Assembly: GCA_015680905.1 (NCBI GenBank)
Contig: CM027382.1
Span: 13,985,501 to 14,049,500, forward strand
DNA: 64,000 bases
Direction: 5' to 3'
Source of the DNA: Coptis chinensis
Taxonomy: Eukaryota; Streptophyta; Magnoliopsida; Ranunculales; Ranunculaceae
Both the position numbers and the translations under genes were made by a program. Positions 9,187 through 21,659 of the stretch are shown here, one piece after another. Each line of letters opens with the position of its first letter. The stretch's first letter is position 1. The notes under the pieces are model-generated. The model saw only the letters and a program-made list of their open reading frames with translations. It had not been told where the DNA came from and searched no databases.

Positions 9187-9494
9187 AGGGTGTTAGTGCA
9201 GTTGATGAAGAAACTACTCAACCTAGTTCTCATCTTGCAGTTCCTGGCACTGCTGCTGTTTCTGAAGAAGGTTGTGTGTGTGATATTTGCCTGCTGCAGC
9301 ACTGTTTTCAAAGTGTTATTGTCTAAGAAGTTCCATGGTCTTTTTGTCTTATTTTGTTACATGGTTTAGGGTGGGACACCAATAGTTATGATGGACAACT
9401 ATCACCAAGCAAGGCTCTTCGTGCTGCAATGCTGAGGAGCCGATTTGCTGAAAACATCGTAAAAGCGCGACAAAAAACTCTCTTGATAATATAA
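9187..9494 (+). pseudogene. GTE-type bromodomain transcription factor fragment
   Basis: Two exon-like blocks on the plus strand. Block one, 9187-9270, starts after TTTACAG and reads GVSAVDEETTQPSSHLAVPG before a GTTGTGTG donor. Block two, 9370-9494, starts after GGTTTAG and reads WDTNSYDGQLSPSKALRAAM, LRSRFAENIVKARQKTLL, then a stop. The second block matches the conserved region C-terminal of the bromodomain and NET domain in plant GTE8/9/10-like factors, which bind acetylated histones. The bromodomain and the long charged helix are missing, so this is a relic or captured piece. It is convergent with the MLO gene. In the unit B copy (31360-31654) the LRAAMLR part is lost. Confidence 0.7.
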
Positions 9495-10652
9495 GTATTC
9501 CCCCCTTTTCTTTGTAACATACATACAAAGAAGTACTGAGGAGTATCTAAATAATGTCTGTGAATTTAGTCAGATTTGCAAATACTCACTTTCTCATGTA
9601 TTCAAAGGTGGCGGAATATGTATGTCTGACAGAGTACTGTCTTTTACGGTGGGAACATAATTTATAGTTGGAAATATGAAATGGGGAAGAGGCTGAAAAG
9701 CTAAAAGTTGGGATGAAATTTGGAAAGTTCTGGAAGATTTCGTGAAATTATCAAATATTTCAGTAATAATGGATTAAATGAGCATAGTACAAAAGTCCTG
9801 TATTTTTTGTGATATCACCACGATTTTTTCAAATGTTGACATTGAATCTATCTACCGAGATTTCGGTGGTCGGGGTTGCGACCAATATGGACATTTTGTT
9901 CCATAGTAATAAGTGGACATTTTCCTACCAAGCTTGTAATATTGGTACTCACAGAGCTGATAAATTGCGAACACTTCAAATGCGAGCTGACATTATGATG
10001 CTACCTCTGCTTTTGTATCCCCTGCATATTCAACAACATCTATTGGTTAGAATATGCTACAAGTAAGACCTACTAGACGATTGTCCACTAACGTCAAAAA
10101 TGTTTGAGAATCAAGGAACAAATTGTTGAGGTTGTGGCGAGTACAGCGAAATAACTAATGGTATTGACCAATCACATGTATAATACAATTGCGGCATGTA
10201 GTTTGTTGAAAAATAATCCGGTTATCACGTTGCAGATCTATTTTTTGCAAGAAAATCACATGAACTTAGTGTGAATGGTTGATAATCTAGTAATATACTA
10301 GGACTAAAAAGTCTGAAATTCTTTTCATTTTAATTTCGGATCTAAAGCAAAATCCCTTTTTCTTTTTCTTTTTTCATTTATTGGTTGCACACTCTGCAAA
10401 AATTGAATAGCTATTAGCTAGGAATAAGTCAATAACTAGATGAAACTTGCTTACCAAAAATTCATTTATGAACAAACATGAACAATGTACAAGTCATGTC
10501 ACTGGACTACAGACGAGCTATTTCTAAAACCCTGAACTTTCTCAATAATAGATACACAAAAATAACTTACATCAACTAAACACAATGTGCAGCCACCGCA
10601 CAGCTGGAACGCACTACAACAACTTCCCAACAACATTATTGCTGCATTAGCT
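9495..10652. other. Intergenic and 3' UTR region of MLO copy A
   Basis: No coding signal beyond short open frames. A minus-strand AATAAA at 10377-10382 lies about 270 bp past the MLO stop and is a candidate polyadenylation signal. The same element is at 32537-32542 in unit B. Confidence 0.5.
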
Positions 10653-13600
10653 TCATGGCCGACTAGGGGCTTCAGGCTTCACGAAGGTGAAGTCATCTTC
10701 ATTAGAGGGTTGCTGTGCATTGTTAGCATAGTACGGTTCAGTAGTTTCAGACTCTAGACCACCATTATCCATGTGAGCAATTAGATTGGCTGTCGATGAT
10801 GTGGGAGAATTGTCAGCTTCTATGTCCGACATATCTTTTTCTGTATATCTTCTACTGGTAAAAGATGAGCGTGCTGAGTGTCCAGTAGTCTGAAACCGGT
10901 GAAGGGGGTGCACGGGAGACTGGGTTGGTGAAACACCCGGAGTACTTCTAGGAGATAGCCCAGCTTTCTTCCTCTTAACAGCTGCTTTATGCCAATTCTT
11001 AAAGCCCTAGACGCGTTTGTTAGATCAAAGATTGACTTCTTCATGTTTGATCCCATCTGCACATTGCGACGAACTATCATTTTGCTTTCCATAAAACATT
11101 TGAAGCGATGAGTTCTAAAACATAAAGCAGACCACTACTACATATCTCAGAGTTTCTGAGTCGCATCATAAAATGCCCCAGACCAGATGAAGTAATAATA
11201 TTATACCTGAGTTACCAAGGCATAAAGTGGAAGAGTAATGTAGCTGCACAAAAACTGGACACCCACCCTGCACAGCCACCACGACAACAGTCAGCTTGAG
11301 TGTAGGAACTTCAATCTTGAAAAATATGGCGGTCAATACTCAAAAGTAATATGGTCAAATACTCAAATCTCCATCTGGTTTGATCTTTCAAAATTAATGT
11401 TCATAAATAAGATCCTTCAATTAACCAGCCCTCAACCCTCACAAAGTTGATCATTATAAACGTCTTAGAAGTAAAATCCTGAGGGCTGCCATATGATAAT
11501 TGATAAGTTGATTGCCACATAACGCCATTACACTGTTAATAATTTTCCGGCCATTATCAAGCCAAACCGTTTTTCCAAATCATTTTCGAAAATCAAGTTG
11601 CAACTGGCAAGAATCTGTGAGCCATCTTCTTATTTTCTTTGTGGGCCTACCATTATCCACCAGTATAATGTTCATAATGGATGCATACCAACTACCAAGA
11701 CATAATGCTATCACAAAATCCTCTTTTCAACTTTGGTCACATGTAATGAAAATGACACGTAAATATGTCTAACTATTGCCATTGCCAAAAGAAATTAGTA
11801 TAATGATACCCTGATATAAGTGGCTGGTCTAGCTCTGTTGGGAAACAACGAAATTAAGACTTACCCAAGAGCCAATCTTACAATTATTAGATGGAATTCC
11901 TTATGGAAACAAGATTTCAGCCCAAACTCGTACTGCAGAAAACAAGGAATATTACAATTAAGATTTTGAAAAGAGCAATAACTGAACTGAGATATTTTTA
12001 AAATACATGTGACGGAAAGGAGAGGGAGATAAATTACACATATCCACAAGAAGTACGTAATTTGAAAAGCATTCTGCACAGAAAAAAAAAATTAAAAACG
12101 AGCCTTTGATAAAAGTGAAAATAGAAGACATGTATGATATCAGGACTGAATGGAAAAGGCTAGCTTCTTGCTTATTCCAAGAAGAACATGGTGCCCATGT
12201 AGGAAGTCTATAATCAACCAGCTTATGAAACAAATCATGTTCCAAGTGGATTAGTCTAACTACATGAGCAGCATAAATCTTCACTCAAATTCTACTTTTG
12301 ACCAAAATAGATAAATTAACAGTCAACGTGGTTAGAATGATTGTTTATTAGATTATACTGCCCAAAGCAATAGCTACCATTACGTAAGGATCAACTAGTA
12401 AACGTCTCATGTATCTGATAAGCTCAACATCTTCAAGCGATTTTCCACGCCAAAATGTTGTTCATATTAGTTTTCGCAAGACTTAAGCTGCAGCAACTTT
12501 TAGTAAAGAGTCTAACTTTGGCTTTTGCCGCATCAGTCTGGACAGGAATGTTTTTAAAAGTAAATTAAAATGTTTTTTATATTTTTCCTATACCACATAC
12601 TATGAAGGGTGATTTTATAATTCCATAGGATTGATATAAAACTTATACTCAATCTTAAAACACGAAATGCTCTCCTCCAAATCCCCAAAAAAGTATGAAT
12701 TGATGAATTTTATTAGCAACAAAAGAACAGAGTAATACAATACCTGAAACAGAGTAAAATGAATGAGATAGAGAGTTAATGGAGGCCAACTGAACCAAAA
12801 ATATTTGTCACTGACTTGCACAAGAGGAATCCCTTGTACCACTGCATGTCTTTCTTGGATATCAATAGCCATCTGTGTTATAATAGCTTGAAGCTTTGTT
12901 CCAACAGCTAAAATTATCTAGAAGAAATTAAACGGTCTGAGGTTATTGTCATATCCAATTAAAAACTGATGAACGAAAACTTTCTTTGTAAAACTACTTA
13001 CGAGAAGAGGAATTACGGCTGCCCAAAACAGTGTTTGCCACCCTAAATGAACAAGATGACTCAACAAGTAAGTATGAAAGTCAGGAAAAGTGTAGCTCAA
13101 ACAAGTAAGAGTGAATTCCATCTATGATTGGAAACAAACAGTATTTTTCCTGGCATCAAGTACTGGGAGAAAGAAGTACTTACCACTAACATTTAGAAGC
13201 AAGAAGATCACAAGTGTCCCCCACAATAAAGGACTGCCAGCATCATAATGAAATTAAGTTAGAAAACAACTATTGACTATGAATGATGATACTTTTGTAA
13301 ACAATAAAGTAAGATTACAAGATGGAAAGCATAGAAGTGGCTCACCTAATTCCAACAACCACCTTAAAATCATCTTCTAAAGATCTTTTAATATATCTTT
13401 GGAAGTCAAACTTACTTCCAGGAGCTAAATGAACCTATAAAGATGATATAATTAACAAAACATAAAAGAGAAGGAAACGAGTAACTCAAAATTGTTGCAG
13501 CTGAAGAAACTCACAGTGATGAATCCATGCCGCATAGTCATGTAGTCGGCCTTACGAACAGACCTGAAAAATTGTCGAAAGAAGCAGACCTAAAAGAGAA

Positions 13601-16600
13601 AGGAAATCTAGAAATCATCCTAGTGAACAACTACTCCAAGTTACAAACACAGGAATCTTAAAATGGTGCTACACCTTCTAAGGGGGTCCTGTGTATAGCA
13701 TTTATTATGTGCAACAAAGTAAATTCTTTGTCCAAGCATCCATGTGTGTCGCAAGGGCTAGCTACTTAGAATCGGTCTTATGGAGTTTTGACACAATTAA
13801 TGGAAATATATAATGGACACATGACCTTGAAGATTGGCTTTCATTTTAAACTCGTTATAGTACTCAAGAACTTGACAGCCAGCTACTCTGCTCAGGAGAG
13901 ATTGGTGAATATCGTGGTACACTAAGACTATGATTCAAAAGTACCATATCCTTATTCTGCTTATTATGTACAGCCATCTAACGACTAACATACAAAGTAT
14001 AACTTATTAAAAAACAAAAACTACAAGTAGGATTATGAGATCTTACAAAATAAAACAAGATTGGAATCCTTGTCCAGAATTTTGTGTGTGCTACACGAAA
14101 GGCGTCTCATGAGTAAGCCTGAATCTTGCAGGATCTGCACGAGTTGTGATGTCGAGTTCAGTATTGTCAGAAATAGAAAATAAAGTATATAGGAGATTAA
14201 ATTATAATAGCACAATACACGAAGTTTCATCTTTGGTAAGTGCCTTCTAGCTTAGTCGGTAAAACCTTTGGGTGATGATACTGAGGTCCGGGGTTTGAAC
14301 CCCGCTACACAATTGAGTTCTTGATCTCTTTAAAAGCGGGTTTGCCCACACATTTTTGTAAGTGCCTTCTAGCTTAGTTGGTAAAACCTTTGGGTGATGG
14401 TACCGAGAGGTCCGGGGTTGAACCCCCACTACACACAATTGAGTTACTAATCTCTTTAAAAAAAAGGTTTGCCCACACATTTTTTTGTAAGTGTCTTCTA
14501 ACTTAGTTGGTAAAATCTTTGGGTGATGATATCAGAGGTCTCAGGTCTGGGTTCGAACCCTGCTACACACAAGTAAGTTACTGATCGGTGATGATACGAG
14601 GTGCAGGGGATCGAACCCCCAAACATCAAAAGAGTTACTAATCTCATTTCAAAGCGGGCTTGCCAATCAAAAAAAAAAAAAAAAGTTTCATCTTTGGAAA
14701 CATGAGAGATATATTGTCATCCAAGAAAAAACATACGAGAATTTATTTTTCATAGAAAATACCATTTGAAAACTTCGTAGTCCACGAGACAAAGTATCCT
14801 TCTCCCACTCTTTCCATCCACGAATCTGCATAAAAAAAAGAAGGAATGAGTAACAATATATTGTCAATTACATGACATTTGTAATCTTGGAGATGGTAAC
14901 AGTTATTAGCACAGAGAACACATAGAAAAAGGATGCAGGTTAGTGATGTCAGGGAAGATATCTAACATCAACCGGGTCCTCAGATCCCACTGTGTTTGGG
15001 CTGGTTCCTACTTTATCATTTCTATTAAAGGTTTGAACGATTTCCTTTTGGCTCAGTGAGAATTACATATTGACATTGATCCAACCGGTCAACAAAACCA
15101 AGCCATATGGCTGATTACGGCCTGCCGTACAATAAATTCATGCAGCAAACCATCTTTCCATGATCAGCAAATAGTACCAATTACCAAGTCCACTATCACG
15201 TTGATTACCATAATGTTTCCATGTAATGTCAAATATTTCTTGACCATCCACTACATGCAATTAAGTATAAATGTGCCTCTTCAATACAATGTATATTGCA
15301 AAAGGCATTACCGCATTAGCTAGATGGAAGCCAATAAAATGGTGAAAACAAAACTGTTTTAGCACAAGCCCCCACTATTCAAGAAGAATACATATTCATT
15401 CTCTAGATTCCTCACAATTTACATTATAGATGCCAAAACAAGCAAACAATTATAAGACATATATACCTACCCACCTTTAGTCTTCCAAGTGTCATCGTTA
15501 CAGCACTTAATACTACATGAAAGACTGCAAGAAAGAATATGAAAATGTGCAACTGATGCAACCCGTTCGCAGATATAAGTGATTCATAACCCTGTCAGAA
15601 AGAATGGTAAAACTTAGTTTAGGCAAATACAAGACAGATTCCAAAAATCTGTTCCCTACGTACAAGCATAAACTAGAAAAAAAAAAATTTATCGAGATTG
15701 GATACTAGTTAAGCATTAAGTTGTGAATGCTGATGTAATTCTATTGCAGGGTGCATCAACAGAAACTTGGTCTAGCTTGTATTCACCAGCTCATTGAAAG
15801 GATAATGTGCATATCAAATGATATTCGCTTTGTTTGGAACCATAGTCCCCGTTACTAGTAAACATCTGATTCACTATGACCAGTTGTATCTTAAGCGTGT
15901 TTTTCAATTTCTAGAATAGTTCATTCTCACTTTCTTACAAAAAGTTGTGAGAATTTTTTTTGTTTTTCTCATTTGATCAATGGGTGCAGGAGTGTGGGAA
16001 GTGTGGCAGGCTAATTCCGTATAATGCTACTGAAGATTTCCGCCCTATAACTCTGAGAAATTATTAAGAGCTTTACTGATGTTCAAAACCATATAGAAAA
16101 GATTTGTCACAGTTCTCTTCTTATTTGGCAACTAAGAAAAGTAATCAGAAAGAAAATCTTAGCTATTTTCTGACACAGCCTCTAATTTCTTAGTATTCAT
16201 TACACGACCGGGAAAAGTTCGCTTAGTTACCTAATTTCTAATTTGGTATAATGCTACTGTCTAATGTCTCAATCTGAAAAATGGTGTAATATACACATAC
16301 TGTTTTGCAAGTAGTTGCTGATGCAGCACCAGCCAAGAATCTACGATCATTCCATAAAAGCCTTCGGCGATGTTCCTCAGTACTACTTTCCTCTGCTTTA
16401 TCTTTGTGTCTAAGTGGGCATGGCAACATTGAATCTGCTGCTTTATAGGGGATACAGATTTTAGCAATGTAGACCTGGCTGAATGTCAGAATTAGGGAAA
16501 TGAAACCTAAAACCATCAGCTCTGCATAGCCAATAGAAGAAAAAAAATGGTTTAATTTACGGTTTGAAAATCCCCAAAGATGATAAAATATATATATATA

Positions 16601-17608
16601 TATATATATATGGTTGTAATTGAGATTTGAGAATGAAGAGTTTATATTTACCTCCTTTAACCTTCTCAAGAGCTTCAAAGAGAGCTTTTTTGTGCCTATC
16701 CGTGAACCACTGAAGTAGAAACAATATATAAAGTAATTCAGACAATGTGAAATATAACTTGAAACCTACAAACTGTACTAAACACTAATTTAACAAAATT
16801 CTTCATCCCCACACACACAAGAAACAATAAATATTGAACATAAATACTGCCCAAAAAAGAACTCAATAAGAATTAGCCCTTCAATTTCTTTTTGCGTATG
16901 AGCAAGAAAAGTCAAAGAAACTGAAACTTCCGACAAAACACACATAATTACGCATTAATGCACCAAAGCCACCTAAACTCCTAAACTCCACAATCTATCT
17001 TGCTTGCTTCACTATTATTGAAAGAAACTCTCAGCTGTTTCTCAACAAATGTTATAATTAAGAGAAAAATAAATGTTTCTCAGCAGAGTTAACTAAAATT
17101 AGACCAAAACTAATAACATCAATCTGTTACTACACCTGATTTGTTCATTACTCTCTACTGCAACTTAAAGAAGAAAAATTTACCAAAAAAACAAAAAATC
17201 TAGCCTCACTTCAACTCATGACAAAAAATAGTAAAAATAACAAAGCCATCAAATTTATCTTAAAACCCAATTTGGGTAAATCAAAATAAGAGAACTTTTT
17301 AACAAATTGACTTGAAACAGAAAAAGAACTTTTTCATTTTGAACTCTGCAAGTCTGCAACTATCAGAAACTCCACTGAACTCAAACAGACCAAAAAGCAG
17401 ACACCCCAGTAAATCTAACTCAAAAAGAAAGTCAAACTAAAATCTTTAAAAAAAAACAGTTGCATGTTTCCTTACGTACCGTTCCAAGTTTATGAAGAAC
17501 TTTCTCCAAACCGATAGAAATAATTATGATAATAGCAACAACAGTAGCAACAGCCCATGTTGGTGTTTGATCAAGTTGTCTTGAGGTTGAAGATTCACCA
17601 CCCGCCAT
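10653..17608 (-). CDS. MLO-like seven-transmembrane protein, copy A (15 exons; apparent frameshifts)
   Basis: MLO proteins are plasma-membrane, calmodulin-binding, seven-helix proteins. Some act as calcium channels, and some members are powdery-mildew susceptibility factors or work in pollen-tube and synergid signalling. Exons: 17480-17608, 16652-16709, 16301-16521, 15475-15591, 14763-14825, 14047-14134, 13515-13589, 13346-13434, 13184-13233, 13002-13042, 12744-12917, 12038-12073, 11865-11932, 11207-11267, 10653-11056, with plant-type GT/AG borders. TM1 holds [19 protein letters not shown]. Other landmarks are [51 protein letters not shown], the calmodulin-binding helix ([14 protein letters not shown] in unit B) and the tail DDFTFVKP. 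Cysteines of the first loop (KIC, PC, TTC) and the later KSCFH are present. Exons 5, 6 and 15 show small indels against unit B that break the frame, all at CG or CTG-like sites. Sequence resembles clade III members most; clade is tentative. Confidence 0.93.
14223..14697 (+). mobile_element. Multimeric tRNA-derived SINE insertion in MLO intron 5
   Basis: Three full units and one partial unit in a row, starting near 14237, 14358, 14487 and about 14585. Each has an A-box-like TAGCTTAGTTGGTAAAACC and a B-box-like GGTTCGAACCC. The array ends in an A-run of 16 bases (14669-14684, allowing for overlap with the duplication). A 14-bp direct duplication AGTTTCATCTTTGG flanks the entire array (14223-14236 and 14684-14697). 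One flanking duplication around all units indicates a single retroposition of a multimeric RNA or later unit amplification inside one insertion. It lies antisense to the MLO gene. The unit B copy is 36387-36858. Confidence 0.82.
16588..16612. repeat. (AT)n microsatellite in MLO intron 2, copy A
   Basis: About twelve AT dinucleotides. The unit B counterpart (38750-38793) is almost twice as long. Confidence 0.9.
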
Positions 17609-18589
17609 ATTTAACTAACAAACTAACACTCACTCCCTCACAAAACTAAACAACACCAAGTCTCAAAACTCTCTCTTCCAACACTTTATGCAAAATAAAT
17701 GGAAAGAAAAAAAGTTCCTGTTTAGGGAGTTTATAAGAACCACTTGCAGAAAGAGTTGCAAGTATAATTATTGATGCTCTTTCAAGCAGGGTGTTATGGT
17801 GGAAACGACCATTATTTATGTCGTACGTTCGGTTTGGCTCATAGTTTGTTGGATTGCTTTAGTTTTTTATTATGTTTTTGTTATCAGTTTTGACTCTTGT
17901 TCTGTTTTATTACAAAAAAAAACACCCAATCAATACGTTTTATTAGTTAGTAAGATGAAATGAGAACATAACACGTGGAATTGACTGTTGAGTACTTATC
18001 TAATTTGTGGATTAGCACGAACTTTCTTAAGAGTAGGGTCTTTGTCTTGAAATGGTAAAGAAACGCGGTTACATTGCATGGGCTGTATTTTTTTTACCCT
18101 CTTTAAATTGACGGTTTTCTTAAGAGTGAATTTGTAAGTTAGTAAAATTGGGCTGACACATTTTTTGCTTGTAAATTAAGTCTTTATGATATTCAATGAA
18201 GTTATCATTGTGTACTTAGAATTTTAGAGGTAAGATGATTATGGGATTTATGGGATGGCGAAATTCTCAATTTTGGTCCCCATTGCAAAAGAAACTAATT
18301 TGTTTGATTTCAGGACAACGATATGGATATATGATGATCTCGCTATCTCAGGACCACATTATTTTTTAACTTCCTATTACGGGATAGTACTTTAGGACAA
18401 AACAGTTGGACCCATTGATTAGATTCTGCTATATTTGGAAGGCACCAAATTCTCCCATGCCTGGCTCCATGCCTTAGTAGCTGCCTTTATCATAGGTGGA
18501 TAGGTGATAGGTCAAACTGTCAAACCCATCGAAGTGCTTGTTCCATACTTGTATTGCATTTTAAAGTTTATTTTAAGCAAGGCCTAAAA
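17609..18589. promoter_or_regulatory. Upstream region of MLO copy A with candidate TATA box
   Basis: On the minus strand TATAAA lies at 17730-17735, about 120 bp before the ATG, followed by a pyrimidine/purine-rich leader of roughly 90 nt. This is a plausible core promoter. It is duplicated without obvious change at 39915-39920 in unit B. The rest of the stretch shows no gene. Confidence 0.5.
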
Positions 18590-18970
18590 TATCGATATTA
18601 ATCAATATATCGGTGTACTTAAAAACTGATATATATCGGATATATTTATTATTTTGGTGATCATTTCAAACTATTTAAAATATCAGAAATATCGGATATA
18701 TTGGACATATAATATCAAAAATATATCGGAAATATATTGGAAATATCAGATTTATATTAAAAAATAGTCAAAAAATCAACCGATATATATCATAAATATC
18801 GGATATATTGATTATATCGGCGATATAAAGTTTTATATCGAAAAAAAAAAGATTCTGTATTCAGTAGATATATATCGAAAATATCAATATCGGTGTACCA
18901 AAATATCAATATATATCGGTGATATATCAGATATATCGGCGATATTTTGGTCGATAATTTTAAGTTGAGT
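18590..18970. repeat. ATATCGG-rich degenerate repeat
   Basis: About 380 bp built of variants of TATATCGGATATAT, AAATATCGG and ATATCAATATCGGTG, many of them near-palindromic. This is one of the few places where units A and B differ by plain substitutions (A/G and C/T). No gene. Confidence 0.7.
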
Positions 18971-19639
18971 TCGTCTACCTCGAACATATTTTCATAAGTA
19001 CCACATCTGAGACTGTTGGATCTGAAAATAATTATCTTTCTTTCTTTTTGTTTTTGATTTTCTAACCGTCGGATCTCGGATCCAACGGTCTCTCGGAACT
19101 CTCGTTCCTATAAAAATATTCTCGTAATAGGCCAGGCCTTTCTGAAGTTTACATAGCACACTGCCCGAGAGAACTTCATAAGTTTTTCTTGTTGATTACT
19201 TAGTTCAAATTATTTATGAACAAAAATTAGTTTTTGAGGGGGTTAAATATTGAGAACCTCATATAAAAAATATAAAATCCCTCAATAGTCCCCGTATGTA
19301 ATTATTGGAAGGTTATTGGAAAAGACAAACCGTCAAAAACCTACAGGCCAAGAATCTAAGGAATAAGGACGGATCAAAACAATCTACGGTCTACCCAATC
19401 ATCCAAAAAAAAATCTGCTCATAATCTTTATTAGAATAGAATATGCCAAAAAAGCAGCAACCCCTCGTGAAATCATGGGTCGTGACGATTGACGAAGTCC
19501 AATTTTGTTTGAAATATCAATTGTGTCAAGTTTGTTTTTTTGTTTAGTAAAGTTAAAGATATATTAAAAAAGGAAAAAATATACTGTGGTTTTGAGGAGA
19601 ATTACATTCCATCCCTTCTCAAAAATTCATATTGTTACA
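18971..19639. other. No recognisable gene
   Basis: Unique AT-rich sequence. In unit B the matching stretch carries an extra partial copy (about 60 bp) of TGAAGTTTA...CACACTGCCCGA. Confidence 0.4.
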
Positions 19640-20160
19640 ACTATTGAAACAATAGAACATCTACAAGCAATTTAATGGAACCTATAATAGTACCTAAACG
19701 AAGACTCCCACATATTGTGTAACCATATAGGTTGGCCCTCATATATCATATTTTGATTGTCCTAAAAACTCACGTTACTTTTTGCAGCCAAATCCGCAGA
19801 AAAATTTTCTTCCCTCCAAATCGAGGTAAGTTTGAGTGACTGAAAGTTGTGTGCACAGTTATTCCATCTCGCCTTAAGCTGTCAAGAGACATTTCCTGTA
19901 CTAAAAGCACCTACGGTTGATATAGAGTCTGACTCGATTAAGATGTGATTCCATCTCCTTGCAATAGCAAGTTCCGCACCCATATCAATAGCATTGCATT
20001 CGGTTCGAAAGCTTGTGCCTATTCCCAAGTTGCTACTGAGCACAGGTTTAAATGCACCCTTGCTGTCTCTATAAGTAACTCCAATGCCCGACGGTCCTGG
20101 GTTCCAAAACTAGCACCATCAATATTAACTCCAATGCCCGACATTCTTGTGTCAAGTGTC
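19640..20160 (-). pseudogene. LINE-type RNase H domain relic
   Basis: The minus strand reads, in one or two frames, NIDGASFG, GIGVTYRDSKGAFKPVLSSN, FRTECNAIDMGAELAIARRW, NHILIESDSISTVGAF and WREENFSADLAAKSN. These are the D-G-A-S start, the glutamate-bearing helix, the ESDS strand and the closing W.RE.N..AD.LAK of the RNase H fold found at the C-terminus of plant L1-type LINE polyproteins and derived genes. Several stops interrupt it. No reverse transcriptase lies nearby. The unit B copy is about 41870-42390. Confidence 0.65.
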
Positions 20161-20533
20161 AACATACATAGGACACGTAAAATAAAATGGAAAAAAGTAA
20201 ATCTCTACCCAAAAAAAAATCCCACCACCACCTACAGTACAGTATTATAATATTTGTGTTATTTTTTTTTACACATGCTAGTGAATAAAATTGTTTTGAT
20301 TAAACAAGCACAAGGCATGGTCGCATGGAACATTTCGCATGCATGTTGCCTTAGCAATCCCATCACAGAGGAGCATTTTGAGAAATTCCTTTATTTTATT
20401 TTATTTTCAGATAACAATATATATTTTTTGAGAAATACATTAATTAGTTGATTAGTTCATATAACATATTTATGGCAGTGCTTTCAAATACATTATGTGA
20501 TCTACCAAATGCATTTATACACCTAAAAGTAAA

Positions 20534-20966
20534 GGGTGTGTTTGTTATGATGGAAACACTATGGAAAGGAAAGGAAAATAAGAATGGTCTACTTTTTCCA
20601 TAGTTTTTAAGGCGTTTGTTTACTCATGGAAAGGAAATGGGATTTTCCATATAAAACAAATGTAAAAAGGTTTCATATCCTTAAATAACCCCGAAAATTT
20701 TGTGGAAATGAAAAAGAAAGTTGAAATAGATAGATAGGGACTTACGCCTACTAATACACCCATGACCCAACAATATAATTATTCATTTTCATAGCTTTGC
20801 AAAACAAACATGATTATTTATTTTTCCAAAATTTTTTACTTTTTTCTTTCCCTCAGTTTACCAAACACATACCATTTAAAATTATTTCATTTCCATTCCA
20901 TTCATAAAATGACCACCCATTTTATTTCCTTTTCTTTCCATGAGTTAAAATTTAACAAACACACCC
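20534..20966. mobile_element. MITE with GGGTGTGTTTGTT terminal inverted repeats
   Basis: Starts GGGTGTGTTTGTT and ends AACAAACACACCC. The inverted similarity extends inward to GGAAAGGAAAGGAAAA versus TTTCCTTTTCTTTCCATG. Length is 433 bp, with A-rich flanks (AAA on each side) as a possible 3-bp duplication. It is non-coding. The superfamily is uncertain. The unit B copy is 42761-43193. Confidence 0.72.
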
Positions 20967-21236
20967 AAAATAACCAAATGTGGGTTGGTATGAAAATCTT
21001 AAATTACTATCCAAGCTCTAACTTCTTGCAAATGCATGAACACAAGAGACAAGCGTTACAACAAGGACTAAGGGAGTGCTACACTTTTTGCTCTTGTTTT
21101 TTCCTTAGGTTTAACTGTTTAAGAACTACTACAGTACTACTTGCTTCCATAAATTAAAAGACTAATAGATAGCTGGATAAATTTATCACTAAACGCTATC
21201 CATTATTTCTATCAATTCGAGCAAGGGTTATATATA

Positions 21237-21255
21237 AATATATATATGGTGGGAC

Positions 21256-21332
<77 letters not shown>

Positions 21333-21345
21333 GTTTTATTTTATT
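21237..21345. repeat. (TA)n microsatellite, unit A
   Basis: About 90 bp of TA repeats followed by an ATTT/ATT-rich tail. It is longer and rearranged in unit B at 43465-43610. Confidence 0.9.
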
Positions 21346-21659
21346 TATTTATTTATTATTATTATTATTTTTTATATAAGTTGATTTTATTGGAAAAGAA
21401 TGTGTTTACTAGTACATAAGTGAGTGAGTACCTCACTTGTGAGGTTCGAATTACAAAGATGAAAACAATATTGAAAAGGGATTAACTCCTATTACAAGAA
21501 TTCTCCCTTGGTCCCCTAAGCACATTTGGCCAATCTAACACCAGTTTGCGTGGGACTTGAATACCTGATCATCACATGCAGTTGACGCGTTAAACTATCC
21601 TACAAGAAGTTAAGAACAACCGTGCCCATTTCATTTCTTTTATATATACACACCAAAAA

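Noticed and set aside
10653-11092. Clade V MLO assignment from the FTF tail motif
   Set aside because: The motif is short, and the remaining C-terminal sequence resembles another clade more closely.
14237-14683. Four tRNA genes in a row (A-box and B-box-like motifs)
   Set aside because: No acceptor-stem pairing or anticodon arm. A-tail and flanking 14-bp duplication show a SINE array.
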